A stretch of DNA of 64,000 bases from Patiria pectinifera (lineage: Eukaryota > Echinodermata > Asteroidea > Valvatida > Asterinidae), in assembly GCA_029964075.1 (NCBI GenBank), contig CM057135.1, positions 11,000,863 through 11,064,862 of the forward strand, written 5' to 3'. Both the position numbers and the translations under genes were made by a program. The notes beneath the pieces were generated by a model that was given only the letters and a program-made list of their open reading frames with translations, searched no databases and was not told where the DNA came from. Positions 23,100 to 34,230 of the stretch are shown piece after piece. Numbering within the stretch: position 1 is the stretch's first letter; each line of letters begins with the position of its first letter.

Positions 23100-23802
23100 A
23101 GTTGAAGGTGCGGAAAGTGGATCAGGTGGCGGCTGGTTCTTCCTGGGAAATTGAAGGAAGTTGTACTGCCAGAACTACATAGTGGTGTGACAAGTGGCCA
23201 TTTGGGCGTCAAGAAGACTTTGGCCAAAGTCAAGTCACGGTACTATTGGCCAGGAATGACCGCAGATGTGAGGTCGCTCATAAGGTGCTGCGAGCTGTGT
23301 GGTCGGAGAAAATCTCTTGCAAAAAGGAGAATTTCTCCACTACAACAGTACCAGGTTGGCGAGCCCATGGACAGAGAGGCCGTGGACTTGCTGGGGCCAC
23401 TGCCCCGCAGTGACAGTGGGTAACGCCTGGATCATGGTAGTCGGGAACTACTGTTCCAAATGGATGGAGGCGTACGGTCTGCCTGATGCTAAGGCAGAGA
23501 CAGTGGCAAACAAGCTTGTCTCTGAGTTTGTCTGTCGGTTCGGAATTCCTCTGGAATTGCATTCCGATCAGGGAACAAACGTCGAGTCCGCTGTGTTTGC
23601 CGAAATGTGTGAAGTCCTGGGGAATTCCAAAACGAGAATCACAGCGTACAACCCGAAGTCCGATGGACTGGTTGAACGGTTCAACAAAACACTGATCAAC
23701 ATGGTCGCTGTTATGATTGAACCGCGGAGGAGACAGCGTGACTGGGATGAGTGTTTACCGAATGCATGTTTTGCATACCGGTGCACTCACCAAGAGTCAA
23801 CT
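23100..23802 (+). pseudogene. Gypsy-2 integrase, first part (fossil)
   Basis: The HHCC-type zinc region (H-x-G-V-x-x-x-x-x-x-x-x-Y-Y-W, C-E-L-C) near 23,180-23,310 is followed by the catalytic core with A-V-D-L-L-G-P-L-P, H-S-D-Q-G-T-N and the Y-N-P-K-S-D-G-L-V-E-R-F-N-K-T segment near 23,650-23,690. The reading region ends at the insertion point of the foldback element at 23,803. It is broken. Confidence 0.85.
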
Positions 23803-25269
23803 TAGTACAGGCATTATGTAAAAGAATTAAGGGGTAACCTTAAACAAATTGCAACAGAAACCATTTAAAAAGGTTATTACTCAGAAAAATCTCCTCTATA
23901 ACATATTAAAAGTCTTAAGAAATCCGAGTGGTGGAAAGTAGTTTTCTAATGTGATTCTTAATCACACCCAGTACCACTTTTTTGCTACTTTATAATGGAA
24001 TAATTAGTGATGCTGCAACAATATATTTAATACTAAACACAGAGAGTTGATCTTGTTTTATTATTGAGATGCCCATTGACTTCACAAAATATCTGTAGAT
24101 GACTTATATTCATTTATTATGCTGTAATGTAATATATATAACATCCGCAATAAGATATATATGATGGATCTATATATATATGTATATAGTTAAATATCAA
24201 AATGGCGCGTTTACATCACTTTTAAAATTACATGGCAAGTTTCTTGACTATCTAATTGGCACTAATCGTTGTTTGCACATGATGAACATCAACTTAAACA
24301 TAGTCAAATTACTTAACATATATATGTCACTTCCACATATTACAAGTGAAATGTTACTTTAACAGTGACGAAGACAGTAAATTAAAAAAGTACACTGATG
24401 TTACTTTTAAGCAGCTTTCTTGTGAAGCCCTAACACAGCTGCTGAAACAACTTGAAGGAAAAAAAATGAAAATTACATAATTATAAACAAACAACTGGTA
24501 ATGAATAAGTTTCATAATGAATAACCCAATTTATTGAAAATAGCAATGTTTAATGGTTTGCTTTACTACTTAGGTGGGAGGTAGTACAGGCAAAATAATT
24601 CATTTTTTGAGTGAACCTCAAACAAATTGCAACAGAATTTATTTTTTTCACCACAGTGCATTTCTATAAGGTCCCTAAATTGACATACTAAAAGTCTTTA
24701 AAAATCCAGGTGGTGGAAATATGCCTAATCTGCATAAATCCAAAATGGCCGCATATTTTAGGACTTTCGCACTGATTTGGTCATATTTCATATACTATAG
24801 CTTTTTGAGGTATTTTAAACAATAATTTTAGTCCTTTTACATTGATTTACTCATTATTCTAGACCTTGGTAAGTTTCAATATCCCTATGTTTCCCAAATT
24901 TGCAATATGCCGATAATAATTTGCATAAATTGCATTTATTAATTTGCATGGATTAAAGTTAAGATTATGGCTGTCATGTGTGGACATGTCACAATTAAAT
25001 TTTCCCTGATTATCCAAGTTCAGTCATGTACATAAATTAATTTCACACCATGGTACATTGCTATATGGTTCCTTAAAAAAGGAAAGAAATCCAAGTGGTG
25101 AAAATGTGCCTAATTTGCATAATTCAAAATGGCCACTAATTACATTATTTTTGATTTGGCCATAACTCTTGTCTTGCATTGCTTTTTGGAGTACTTTGAA
25201 CAACAATTTGTCACCATTCCAGTCCAAGGTACCTTTTGAGATCCTATGTTTCCTACAGTATGGAGTATA

Positions 25270-25777
25270 ATATTTTTTGTTAGGTTTCTAGCTCTTGTCA
25301 AAGTTGGTATAAGTGTTGGAAAATGTGATATCCCTGTGTCGCAGAGCAAACCCTTGCACCGCTCTACTGAGACCAAAAATCAAGGAATAACTCAAGAGAA
25401 CAGAGGATTCAACACAGGAGTTACAAATCACAAAAATCAAATTATATATTACGGGAAATAAATAAACCAAAAACCGCAAAACTCAATCCGAAAATACGTG
25501 GGCGAGGGTTTTATACCCCTCCCGGATGGGGCCAAGCCCGGAATTGGTATGCAACAAAGGAAAAAGGAATTACGATTTGCATAATTCACCAAGCACCCAC
25601 GTTCGAAGTTAGATAACACTTTACGGCCGTAAAAAAATAGTGATTGATAAATCAACTCAGAAAATAAAAGGAATATTTTTAACAGTCTTGTGATAGTAGT
25701 ACACTGCATAGGGATATCACATTTTGCAACACGTATGCCAACTTTGAGATGAGCCAAAAACCGAACAAAAAATATTG
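25270..25777. repeat. Inner inverted repeat with 370-bp loop
   Basis: A roughly 68-bp arm (25,270-25,337; contains CAAAGTTGG and AAAATGTGATATCCCT) is inverted at 25,708-25,777 with about 80-85% identity by eye. The loop (25,338-25,707) begins TGTCGCAGAGC and ends ACTGCA. On the minus strand it contains a TATAAAA box within GGGTATAAAACCC. This could be a small inserted sequence such as a solo LTR, but no target duplication supports that. Confidence 0.6.
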
Positions 25778-26389
25778 TTCCCAATTGTTTGATATTTTGT
25801 AGCGAATATCTTGGGGTTTAATTTTTATCCAAGTTTGTCTCAATGTCGGGTGATCCACTAGGCTAAATTCAAGGTCAAATTAAAGGCCAAAATGTCATTA
25901 TACTTCAAATAATCCCGACATGAAAAAACAATGGTAAATTTGGATTTCTCATGAAAAGAAATTAAGATTAACAAATTTGGCTCACAGATTATAGAAATAT
26001 GGTCATTTAAAAATGGCAGCAATGTCCATTTTGACTAAAATTGCCTGGGCGGTAGTGCGAAAACTGTTTGTCCGATGGTGCTAAAACTTAAAAGTTCGGC
26101 TTTTCAGCCGAAATTACCCCATAAATTAAATATGATCCAATTTGAAGAGGTTGGGGTTTCAAATTTAAAAGTTTTTTTTTTGGGGGGGGGGGGGGGATTT
26201 GACACTGAATGGCCCCAATGTCAAATGACAAAATGTTGTTTAAAGTACCCCGAAAAGCAACTTAGGAAGAGAGTTATTACTAGATAGCATTTTATGTCGT
26301 ATTTTTGGCCACTGCATTTCTCTTTGCTAAAGAAGTAATGTTTCTCATATATGGATAGACTTTACCTTCCTAAGCTGGAAATCCATTGG

Positions 26390-27330
26390 TAATATTTTTT
26401 TCTATCCACCATGTGGCGGTCATCTTGGAATTCAAAGTGGCCGCCATTTCGGGCCTAATTTGTAATACTTCGGACCTGATTGTCATAAGAAGTTCAGTTT
26501 GATGGCAAACCCCATGTTTTTGATACCAAGGAACCCAAGAAAATCATTGTTGATGGGATATACTACCCCCATCAACAATGATTAACTTGGGTTCCTTGGT
26601 ATCAAGAACATATGCAGTTTGCCACCAAAATGGACTTCATACGACATTCAGGTGCCACCTTATTATTTAAATGAAATGAGATGGCCGCTATTTTTGAATA
26701 CCCAATATGACTGCCATCCATTTGAGATGCCTAAATGTGCTAATGGGATTCCTTGGTATCAAATTTATGGGGTTTGCCACCAATAGTGACTTCATACGAC
26801 ATTCAAGTCCAAAATTAATAAGCAAATAGTTCAGAATGGCGGCAATTATGAAATATCCAAGATGGCTGCCATCAACTGTAAGTACCCCGTCCACAGTGAT
26901 TTACTTGAGTTCATTCAAATACATGGACTTCATAGGACATTCAGGTGCAATGTTATTATGAATGAAGATGGCGGCTATTTTGAAAAAAAATCCAAGATGG
27001 CTGCCATCCATCTGGGATACGTCATCAGCAATGGGTCATTAAGGTTACTTGGTGTATGGGGTTTGCACCGAAATTGACTTCGTACGCCATTCGAGTCCAA
27101 ATTTATTATGCAAATAAGCCGAAAATGGAGGCCATATATTTGAAATATCCAAGATGGCTGCCATCCATTTGGAGTACAACATAAACAATAATGTACTCAG
27201 GCTCCTTGGTATCAAAACATGGGGTTTGCCATCATAATGAACTTCATGTGACAATCAAGTCCGAAGTTATGATACAAATTAGGCTCAAAATGGCGGCCAT
27301 TTTGAAATCCAAGATGGCCATCACATGGTA
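26390..27330. repeat. Imperfect tandem array with CCAAGATGGC motif
   Basis: About five to six units of roughly 140-180 bp carry the same string of motifs: CCAAGATGGCTGCCATCCAT, TCCTTGGTATCAA, GGGGTTTGCCA, TGACTTCATACGACATTCA and AAATTATTATGCAAAT. Units differ a lot and one local copy near 26,520-26,600 is inverted. The array forms the centre of the foldback element. It is not coding. Confidence 0.75.
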
Positions 27331-28014
27331 GCTGGGGAAAATGTCTCCAATGCATTTCCGGCTTAGGGAGGTAAACTCTTTCCAAATATGGCAAAAATTC
27401 CTTCTTAAACAAAAAAAAGCAAAAGTACATAACGGCTTATATACTATTATGGCCGCAAATCATATGAAAATCATGTAATTAGCGACCTTTTGAATTTATG
27501 CAAATTAGGCATATTTCCACCACTTGGATTTTTAACAACTTTTTTAGGGACCTTATAGCAATGCACTGTGTTGTGAAATTTGACTTAGATCATCAGGGAA
27601 AATTCAATTGGTATATGTCCACACATGGCATCCATTATTTTAACTTTAATTTAGGCAAATTGATATACAGTATGGCATTTATGCAAATTATACGGCATTT
27701 GGAAAATTTCGAAAACATAGGGATCTTGGAATTTACCTAGGACTAGAATAATGAGTAAATCAATGTAAAAGAACTGAAACTGTTATTTAAATTACCTTCA
27801 AAATCTACCTAGTATGAGAAATATGACCAAATCAATGCGAAAGTCCTAACATATGCGGCCATTTTGGATTAATGCAAATTAGGCATATTTTCACCACCTC
27901 GATTTCTTAAGACTTTTAGTATGTCAATTTAGGGACCTTATGGAAATGCACTGTGGTGAAAAAAATTCTGTTGCAATTTGTTTGAGGTCAAACCTTATAT
28001 TGCCTGTACCAACT

Positions 28015-28760
28015 GGCGAGTCTCCAAACATGATGATGCTTGGTAAGGAGACGAGACTTCCCGTCGATCTGCTGGTGGAGTGTTCCGCAGTAGAAGACGC
28101 TACAGCGACAGATTTCGCTCACAGGTTACGGCAGAATCTGCAAGAGGCACATGGCAAGGCCAGAGAGTGCCAGAGGCAGACTGCACGTAACCAAAAGCGA
28201 AATTACGATCGACGAGTACATTGCGAAGGCCTGTAGCAAGGCCAGTTCGCCTGGTTGTTCGACTAGTCAAGGAAAAAGGGGAGATCTCAGAAACTTAAAC
28301 TTAGGTGGGTTGGACCATACTTGGTTGTAAAGAGACTCTCCGATGTCACCTACCACATCCAGCTAAAGCCTAAGGGTAAGGCTTTTGTGGTCCATGCGGA
28401 CTGGCTGAAGCCGTACACGGGGGAAGCTTTGAAGGCTTGGAAATATCAGTATGCCATTGTCGAGGAACAAGTGGTGGAACCAGAAGAGATTTCTGATTGC
28501 ACTGAAGTTGGCGACCGACTGGTGGAACCAGAAGAGGTTTCTGATTGCACGGAAGTTAGCCACAGGAAGCTTGTTGCTGACGAAACAGCGTCCGAGGTTC
28601 TCGAGGCCGTGCCGATGAAAGAGGAAAACATGGGTGTTGCACTTCCTGAGGCTGAGGATGATCTTAGCACTAAGGAGGAGGTCGTAGTAGATGTTCCTCA
28701 AGAAATTCAAAGGAGATATCCCAAGAGGGAACATAGACTCCCAGTGAGATATCGGTAACT
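28015..28760 (+). pseudogene. Gypsy-2 integrase, last part and C-terminal tail (fossil)
   Basis: Right of the foldback insertion the integrase resumes with a P-N-M-M-M-L-G-K-E-T-R-L-P segment, followed by a chromatin-contacting C-terminal region (V-V-K-R-L-S-D-V-T-Y-H-I) and an acidic tail. The tail contains two near-identical units of V-V-E-P-E-E-(I/V)-S-D-C-T-E-V. It is broken, with a few breaks. Confidence 0.83.
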
Positions 28761-28778
28761 AGGAGAGTCACAAAATGC

Positions 28779-28976
28779 ATGGAGGAAGAAGACGACGCCA
28801 TGGCCGACGTTGCTGAAGAACCCCCGTCCAAGAGGATGAGGCTTGCGGTTGTGGAGGAGAGAATCGTCTGCAACATCTATCTGGATGGCAATTTGGTTCA
28901 TGAAGAAGTCAGTCGGCACAAGTTTCGCAAGCCAGAGGACGCGAACCTTTACTGCATTGACTCAGACAAGAAGTAA
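28779..28976 (+). CDS. Small frame downstream of Gypsy-2 pol, function unknown
   Basis: A 65-residue frame begins 20 bases after the end of the pol region. The first 15 residues are acidic (MEEEDDAMADVAEE), then a basic PPSKRMRL patch resembles a nuclear localisation signal, then CNIYLDGNLVHEEVSRHKFR. It overlaps no recognised domain. It could be the remains of an accessory protein of the retroelement or a chance frame. The clear acidic/basic segmentation and position just before the 3' LTR-like region make it worth listing. Confidence 0.35.
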   Translation: MEEEDDAMADVAEEPPSKRMRLAVVEERIVCNIYLDGNLVHEEVSRHKFRKPEDANLYCIDSDKK

Positions 28977-29329
28977 AGACCGACACCAAGAGGAAACAAG
29001 TGAACTCTAATCATACGCTTAGAAAAAAAAGAGGAAACATACTTATATTAAACTTATATTACTCGGGCTGATTCCCTTGATTCCACCAAAAGAGTTCTTG
29101 ACAGCTATTTTTGTGACGTAAAGTTAAGGTATTTTGGTATTCTATAGTCTGTGTATTTTTGTACTTTGAGATTTTATAGTTATAGCTTTTGCAAGTGTAT
29201 TTACTTTTAAGAGAGGAAAAACTAAATTAACCAAGACGTTGATATTTAAAAACCATAATTGATTAACCCCTTTGAATGCAATAATGTAGATGTAGATATC
29301 AAACGAGGTGCAGTAGATCTCAAATATAA

Positions 29330-30950
29330 GTGTTTTTGGTAAACCTCACACCTGTACAATTGGATGGACAGAGTAAGTAATCCTTACACTCGCAGCGGTG
29401 AGGTTTATTAGAGAATGTGTAGATTATAGAGTGCATATACACGTGAGGTTTGGTAAACCTCACCCAATGTTAGTGTATTATTCAACATTGTTTTTATAAT
29501 TGTATAAAGTACAGGCCCTGTTTCGTATATTGTTTGTAAAGCTTTTTATTCTGGGACGGAATAAGCTTAGCTGGGTCTGTGTAACGAAACAGGGGTATAT
29601 GTAGACTGATATCAAGTCTAGCCCAAGAAGCATCACGTCAACCTGTGTGTTTTAGCGCGTGATACTGTAGGGCAACCAATCAGCCTGCGCATCCTGCATG
29701 TACACTAGGTTGGTCGGCATTTCTTGTTATGAATTATGCAGGCGTGTACCGCGTGATCGAGTGCATGATAGCGGACGGCGACAAATCAGCAGCGTGCATC
29801 CGTCGTGGTCTGGGGCGATTGCCTCGTGGCCTGGCGTGGGTTCGGCACTTGTGTGAGACACTTCAATGAGTAAACTCCTGGGAGAGACCGCGTTGTGCAA
29901 CAAGCGATTATCGAGCAATCTCGTGAGCTGTCAGCGTTTACTGAGTTACAGTGGTTGGACCAGGGCGGGAGAAAGCCACAGCGCGCCTGGGGCTATTATT
30001 ATCATCGGGTGGGTTATAACGTTACTAACTACCCCGTGTGTGTAACTTGCTGGTCAAGCCAGTAACAAGAACTGTACGTTTTGTATTGTATAAATCTAGT
30101 TTTATTGTAGACCTCATTAGGGTATTTTGTGCTAAGTGAAAGAACACTAGCCCGTTATTTAAGTCAGTGGTGCAGACGACCACTTTATAAACTAGGAACC
30201 CCGAGAAGTATAGGTAAGGTATACCCAAGTGAGGTTTACCTTAAGTGAATTACCCCGCTAAGCTGTGATTTATAATTGTGCAAGTTAATCACAAGGGAGT
30301 GCAGTTGACCCCTGTTGAACCAGACGACTATAATTGTATAAGCTAAAGGGTGCAGTTGACCCAAGAGCCGTACGAAAATTATAATTGTATAAGCAAATGA
30401 CAAGGGGTGCAGTTGACCCCTCAGCCAACAACGAGGTTTACTAGTGTTCATTATTACAGCGAGGTTTACTAGTGCTTATTCTAATAGCGAGGTTTACTAG
30501 CGCCCCTTACCACAGCGAGGTTTACCTGGATTTATCTTAACGGTGCGGTTTATCATTGTATAAATTATTAAACGGTGACGCATTGACATTATATTTGAAG
30601 TGTGCTAAAGGAATAAACTAACTGATTTACGTCTTGGAATCACTTGTCACCGTGAGGTTTATTGAGGTTCACTGTGAGGTATATTGGAGTTAATTATATC
30701 GCTCTCTTGTCAAAAAAGTCAGGTACTTAACCACAGATCGGTGGTATATTTCCGCCAAACGAGCTGCCCCAGTCCGCCGTTCGTTAACTATATCCCCCCT
30801 TGCGTCTGGGTAGCCGCTCATCCTTGCGTGAGGTTAATAAATATTTTTGTGGGTTAAGGCCAGGTCCAATTCCATCCTTCGATCAGGTCAGACTGTCAGG
30901 TCACCTAGTTATTCCCGCCATTAAGGGTGTATAGCTCGTTTCGCCACAGT
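29330..30950 (+). repeat. 3' LTR-like region of the Gypsy-2 complex
   Basis: This region follows pol. A purine-rich stretch near 29,021-29,040 (AGAAAAAAAAGAGGAAAC) may be the polypurine tract. It contains repeated GTGAGGTTTACC/GGTAAACCTCAC motifs in both orientations (29,338-29,470). The block at 30,230-30,620 matches the internal LTR-derived segment at 16,227-16,640, and a TCGGTGGTATATTTCCGCC segment near 30,728 matches the 5' LTR-like region. An inverted CCCTGTTTCGT/ACGAAACAGGG pair lies at about 29,517 and 29,582. The precise ends are not certain. Confidence 0.6.
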
Positions 30951-30959
30951 ATTATTATA

Positions 30960-32035
30960 TATATAATAATAATTAATTGCTGGATTTTTTATGTATTTCT
31001 CTTTTTTAAAGATATTTTTGTATTTTTCTTTAGAGTAAATGTAACATTTTCTTAAAATATGAATTATTATGCCATCAAAAATGTAGACGAGGGGTCATAT
31101 AAACATTCTATTCATGTCATCAACAATAACTTTTACAAAATGATTTTTTCATAACTAGTCAGCAAAACAAAATGCAATTCCCCCCCCCCCCCACCCATCA
31201 AACAGAATGGAGCTGGTTTCTACAATTTTCTATATTTCCTAAAAACATATGAATAAACACACCATCTCAATTTCAAACACACAATTGTTATTTGATTTCA
31301 ACCAACATTGAAATGCTTTATTACCAAACATACGCAACACCGTGCACATAGGATTATACCTCCGTGCTAACACCGTTTAATAACATTAACAGTATTAAAG
31401 GCGTTTTTCACAAAGGTGTTCTTTTTTTCCTAAAAAAACTGGGAAACACAATATGGGTCACTGATAATTGTACGCTCATTAACCAGCACAAAAGGCATTA
31501 CAGTAACATTTCCAAACCTCTCGTCACAGATTTTACCCCAAATGACCTTTGACCTAGACCATTATATTTTCCTGCTCGGGCTTACTAGCACCCCAGCATT
31601 GTGCGCTCGTCTCCCTGTGTGTTCATCCACCTTCAATGAGCATCCAATAAGCCTCTGTACTAATAATATCACACTATGTTTACGTGTGTGCTTTCTTATG
31701 GTGCTCATTGGACCGTGAGCCCCCACTGGCTCCATAGAAAAGTGCACATTTAAACACAGTAGGATGTCATTAGTACAGAGCCTTATTCAATCCCAAATGC
31801 CACATGACCCATCATGTACCTGTCCATGTACCTCTCACATGTGCATTTTGTACATATTTGGAAATTTCTTGTACAAAAAAATAATGCCTCCTTCCTCTGA
31901 GTAGTTCCTTATCTCTGTAAAATTAGTATCTGTTTTTGTTTCTCTCTTCTTTTTCCTCAAGAAATGAAATACAATACAAACAATTCAGTTGCTTGCAGTT
32001 CCACACACACAACAATTTATATAATAATACAAAAT
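30960..32035. other. Non-coding stretch with a poly-C run
   Basis: Nothing recognisable is encoded. A C run of about 13 bases lies near 31,177-31,190 and an (AT)/(ATT) rich stretch near 30,950-30,980. Short open frames lack motifs. Confidence 0.5.
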
Positions 32036-32344
32036 AACTAGAAATGTGCTTGTGGACAAACACAAGCTGTTTCGGATATTTGAAATAATCTGTGCATGTG
32101 ATGAACAATTAGTGACGTCACTACAAATGTCATCTATAACAGCACATTATACGTACATATCAAGTTACAACCAAATCGAGCATATAGTTCTGTAGATATA
32201 GGCCTTTAATAGAAAAGTGCCCCTTTAATGGACGTCACATGACATTTGATGATGCCATCACTTGAATTTTCATCTGTAACACATCCAGGTATGGGTACAT
32301 ATCAAGTAACAATCCAATCAGACCTATGGTTCTGTAGGTATAGG
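32036..32344. repeat. Dispersed repeat head (TGACGTCA family), first copy
   Basis: The text GAAATGTG-TTGTGGACAAAC, AAGCTGTTTCGGATATTT and CAGTGACGTCACT recurs at about 35,045, 35,935 and 39,555. This copy carries TGACGTCA at 32,113 and is cut off at about 32,345 where the Gypsy-3 fragment begins. The matching continuation appears beyond 34,850, so the Gypsy fragment interrupts or replaced part of the repeat field. Confidence 0.78.
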
Positions 32345-33270
32345 CCTTGGATTTTTTGGAGGCCTTCTTTGCATTTGCTTTTATTTATCTTGACATTATT
32401 GGCCCAAAGAACATCCAGAACTTGTCTCAATCTTGCATCATGCTCCTCTTTTGTTGTGCCATAGATCAATAAATCATCTATGTAACATGTGACTCCCGTT
32501 ATACCTTCTAACATTTGTGACATGTACTTGTGAAATACTTCAGAGGGACTGTGAATACCAAATGGCAATCTCTGGAATGCGTAGCGTCCAAACGGTGTGT
32601 TGAAAGTGCAAAGTTCAGCACTTTCACTGTCCAGTGCTATTTGCCAAAATCCACTGTTGGCATCTAAAACCGTGAAGAACTGTGCTCCTGCCAGTTCACT
32701 GGCTACTTCTTCTATGTTTGGAATTTGATAGTGCTCACGCTTAATTGCTTGGTTAAGATTCTTAGGATCCAAACACAATCTGAGTTTGCCATTTGGTTTC
32801 TCAACCATAACCAACGAGTTAACCCAGTCGGTTGATTTGTCTACTTTCTTGATTATGTTTTGGCCTTCTAGTCGGTTACACCTCTATGTTCCGACACCCC
32901 TATGTTCCGACTGCACATATTCCTATTCCTAACCATAACCCTAACCCTAACCCTAGCCCTAACCGGGAGAAACACAATCTAGGTTGTCGGAACATAGGGG
33001 TGTCGGAACATAGAGCAGTCACCTTCTAGTCTGTCCAGTTCTATTTTCAGCCTCTCTTTCTGAGTGCTATGGGCACTTTTCTTGGTGGATGAATCACTGG
33101 TGTGCAGCCATCACGAAGCTCTATGTAATGCACTCGAGGAAAACATCCTATGCCGTCAAAAACATCTGGATATTCATCAAGGATGCTGGAGCTCTGTACT
33201 CCTTCAATACGCTGTATCAGGTTAAGCTGGACTGCAGCTTTCAGACGCAAGAGGTTTTGTCCTTGTGTCA
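32345..33270 (-). pseudogene. Gypsy-3 reverse transcriptase (fossil)
   Basis: Ty3-type motifs are clear: L-R-L-C-L-D-P-K-N-L-N, F-T-V-L-D-A-N-S-G-F-W-Q, the R-L-P-F-G-I segment and the catalytic palm motif Y-I-D-D-L-L near 32,470. A 148-bp inverted-repeat element lies between the palm domain and the part further upstream, which includes a segment typical of the protease/RT linker. This type resembles the Gypsy Pol group with K02A2.6-like proteins. Confidence 0.85.
32874..33021. mobile_element. 148-bp palindromic element with telomere-like core
   Basis: CCTTCTAGTC at 32,864-32,873 is repeated at 33,022-33,031, a perfect 10-bp target duplication. The inner ends are inverted copies of CTCTATGTTCCGACACCCCT and GTTCCGAC, about 30 bp per arm. 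The centre (about 32,931-32,964) is a run of AACCCT units, the telomere-type hexamer, with two imperfect units. No coding capacity. A miniature inverted-repeat element inserted into Gypsy-3 is the natural reading. The 10-bp duplication points to a Mutator-like or related family, but that is an inference. Confidence 0.85.
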
Positions 33271-34230
33271 CGATGTAGAAAGTTAGTTTGTCGGTTGTTC
33301 TTTTCCGTCATACTTTCAGGTTGCATGTTCCTATGACGGGAATTGTTTGTCCACTGAATGACACGAGCTTGGTTTTCGTCTTCTGTTCTGTGACGTTTCA
33401 TGCTATGCGGTTGAAAGTTTTCTGCAATATTATGTTTGCCTTTGCTCCAGTGTCTATTTTCAGTGGTATTCTCTTATTCTTGATGCGGAGGTTGACCCAC
33501 CATTCGTCATCATCATTCACATGTCTGTTTTTGTCATCTTTGTTGATCTCTCCTATGAACAGAGTGTCCTTGTTGTTGCTTTCTGTTTCCACAGTATGTA
33601 TGTTAGTGCTTCGTGTGCGACAAAACTCGGCAAAATGATGCTGCCTATGGCACTTGCTGCATTCTTTGCCCCAAGCAGGACATTTCCGTGGTGGGTGCTG
33701 CTTTCCACACCTTCCATATACTTTGGTTGACTTTGTCTCTGTGGGTTTGCTTGTTTTTGGAGCTTTCTTTCCACTGGTTTTGCTTTTTTGCCTCTTGATG
33801 TGATCTACACTAGTGAGTGGCTGCTGGGCACCTTGAGGTACTGTACCTTGGTTCTGATGAATGGACTCTATTTGACTCTTACTGGCTTCTGCTGCACGAC
33901 AGATGTCGATGGCTTTTTCCAGGTTTAGGCCTTTTTCACGAAGCAGAGTCTTTCTGACTTTGTCACTTCGTATGCCCATTACTATGTTATCTCTGACCAA
34001 CCCATCACTAAGGTCGCCAAACCCACAGCTTTTGACTAGGGTTTTCAATTGTTCAACAGTTTCACCCTCAAGTTGCTTACGTTTGAAGAACTGGTAGTGC
34101 AGAAATGCTTGGGAAGTATGGGCACTGCAGTGCTGTTTAAACTTCTGTTTCACTTTAGCGAGCTTGTTCTTGTCTCCTTCCACTTCCCACGTGAATGTGT
34201 TGTACAGCTTATTCGCGTCTTCTCCCGCGA

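Larger units (their letters stand above)
23803..28009. mobile_element. Foldback-type DNA element with CAACT target duplication
   Basis: A 4.2-kb non-coding element splitting the Gypsy-2 integrase. CAACT at 23,798-23,802 is repeated at 28,010-28,014. The ends are inverted: TAGTACAGGCA at 23,803 and TGCCTGTAC ending at 28,009, each followed inward by a shared CAAACAAATTGCAACAGA. An alternative reading is a 3-bp ACT duplication with T(A/G)GTACAGGCA ends. A second forward copy of the end starts at 24,592-24,594, and its inward arm of roughly 700 bp (to about 25,300) is inverted at about 27,450-28,009, so one element may sit inside another. The centre holds a foldback loop (25,270-25,777) and a CCAAGATGGC tandem array (26,390-27,330). 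No transposase is visible, so it is non-autonomous. The superfamily is unknown. Confidence 0.85.
14798..30950 (+). mobile_element. Ty3/Gypsy complex 2, nested and composite (broken)
   Basis: A Gypsy element interrupted by other elements. Visible parts in order: primer binding site (14,798); first Gag region (14,928-16,220); LTR-derived segment (16,227-16,640); second, related Gag region with CCHC knuckle (16,640-17,933); LINE insertion (about 17,940-20,764); protease (about 20,840-21,150); reverse transcriptase and RNase H (about 21,680-22,800); integrase, split by a foldback element at 23,803-28,009; a small downstream frame (28,779-28,976); and a 3' LTR-like region (about 29,330-30,950). 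The element is broken, with many breaks, and must be older than the two insertions inside it. Confidence 0.87.
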
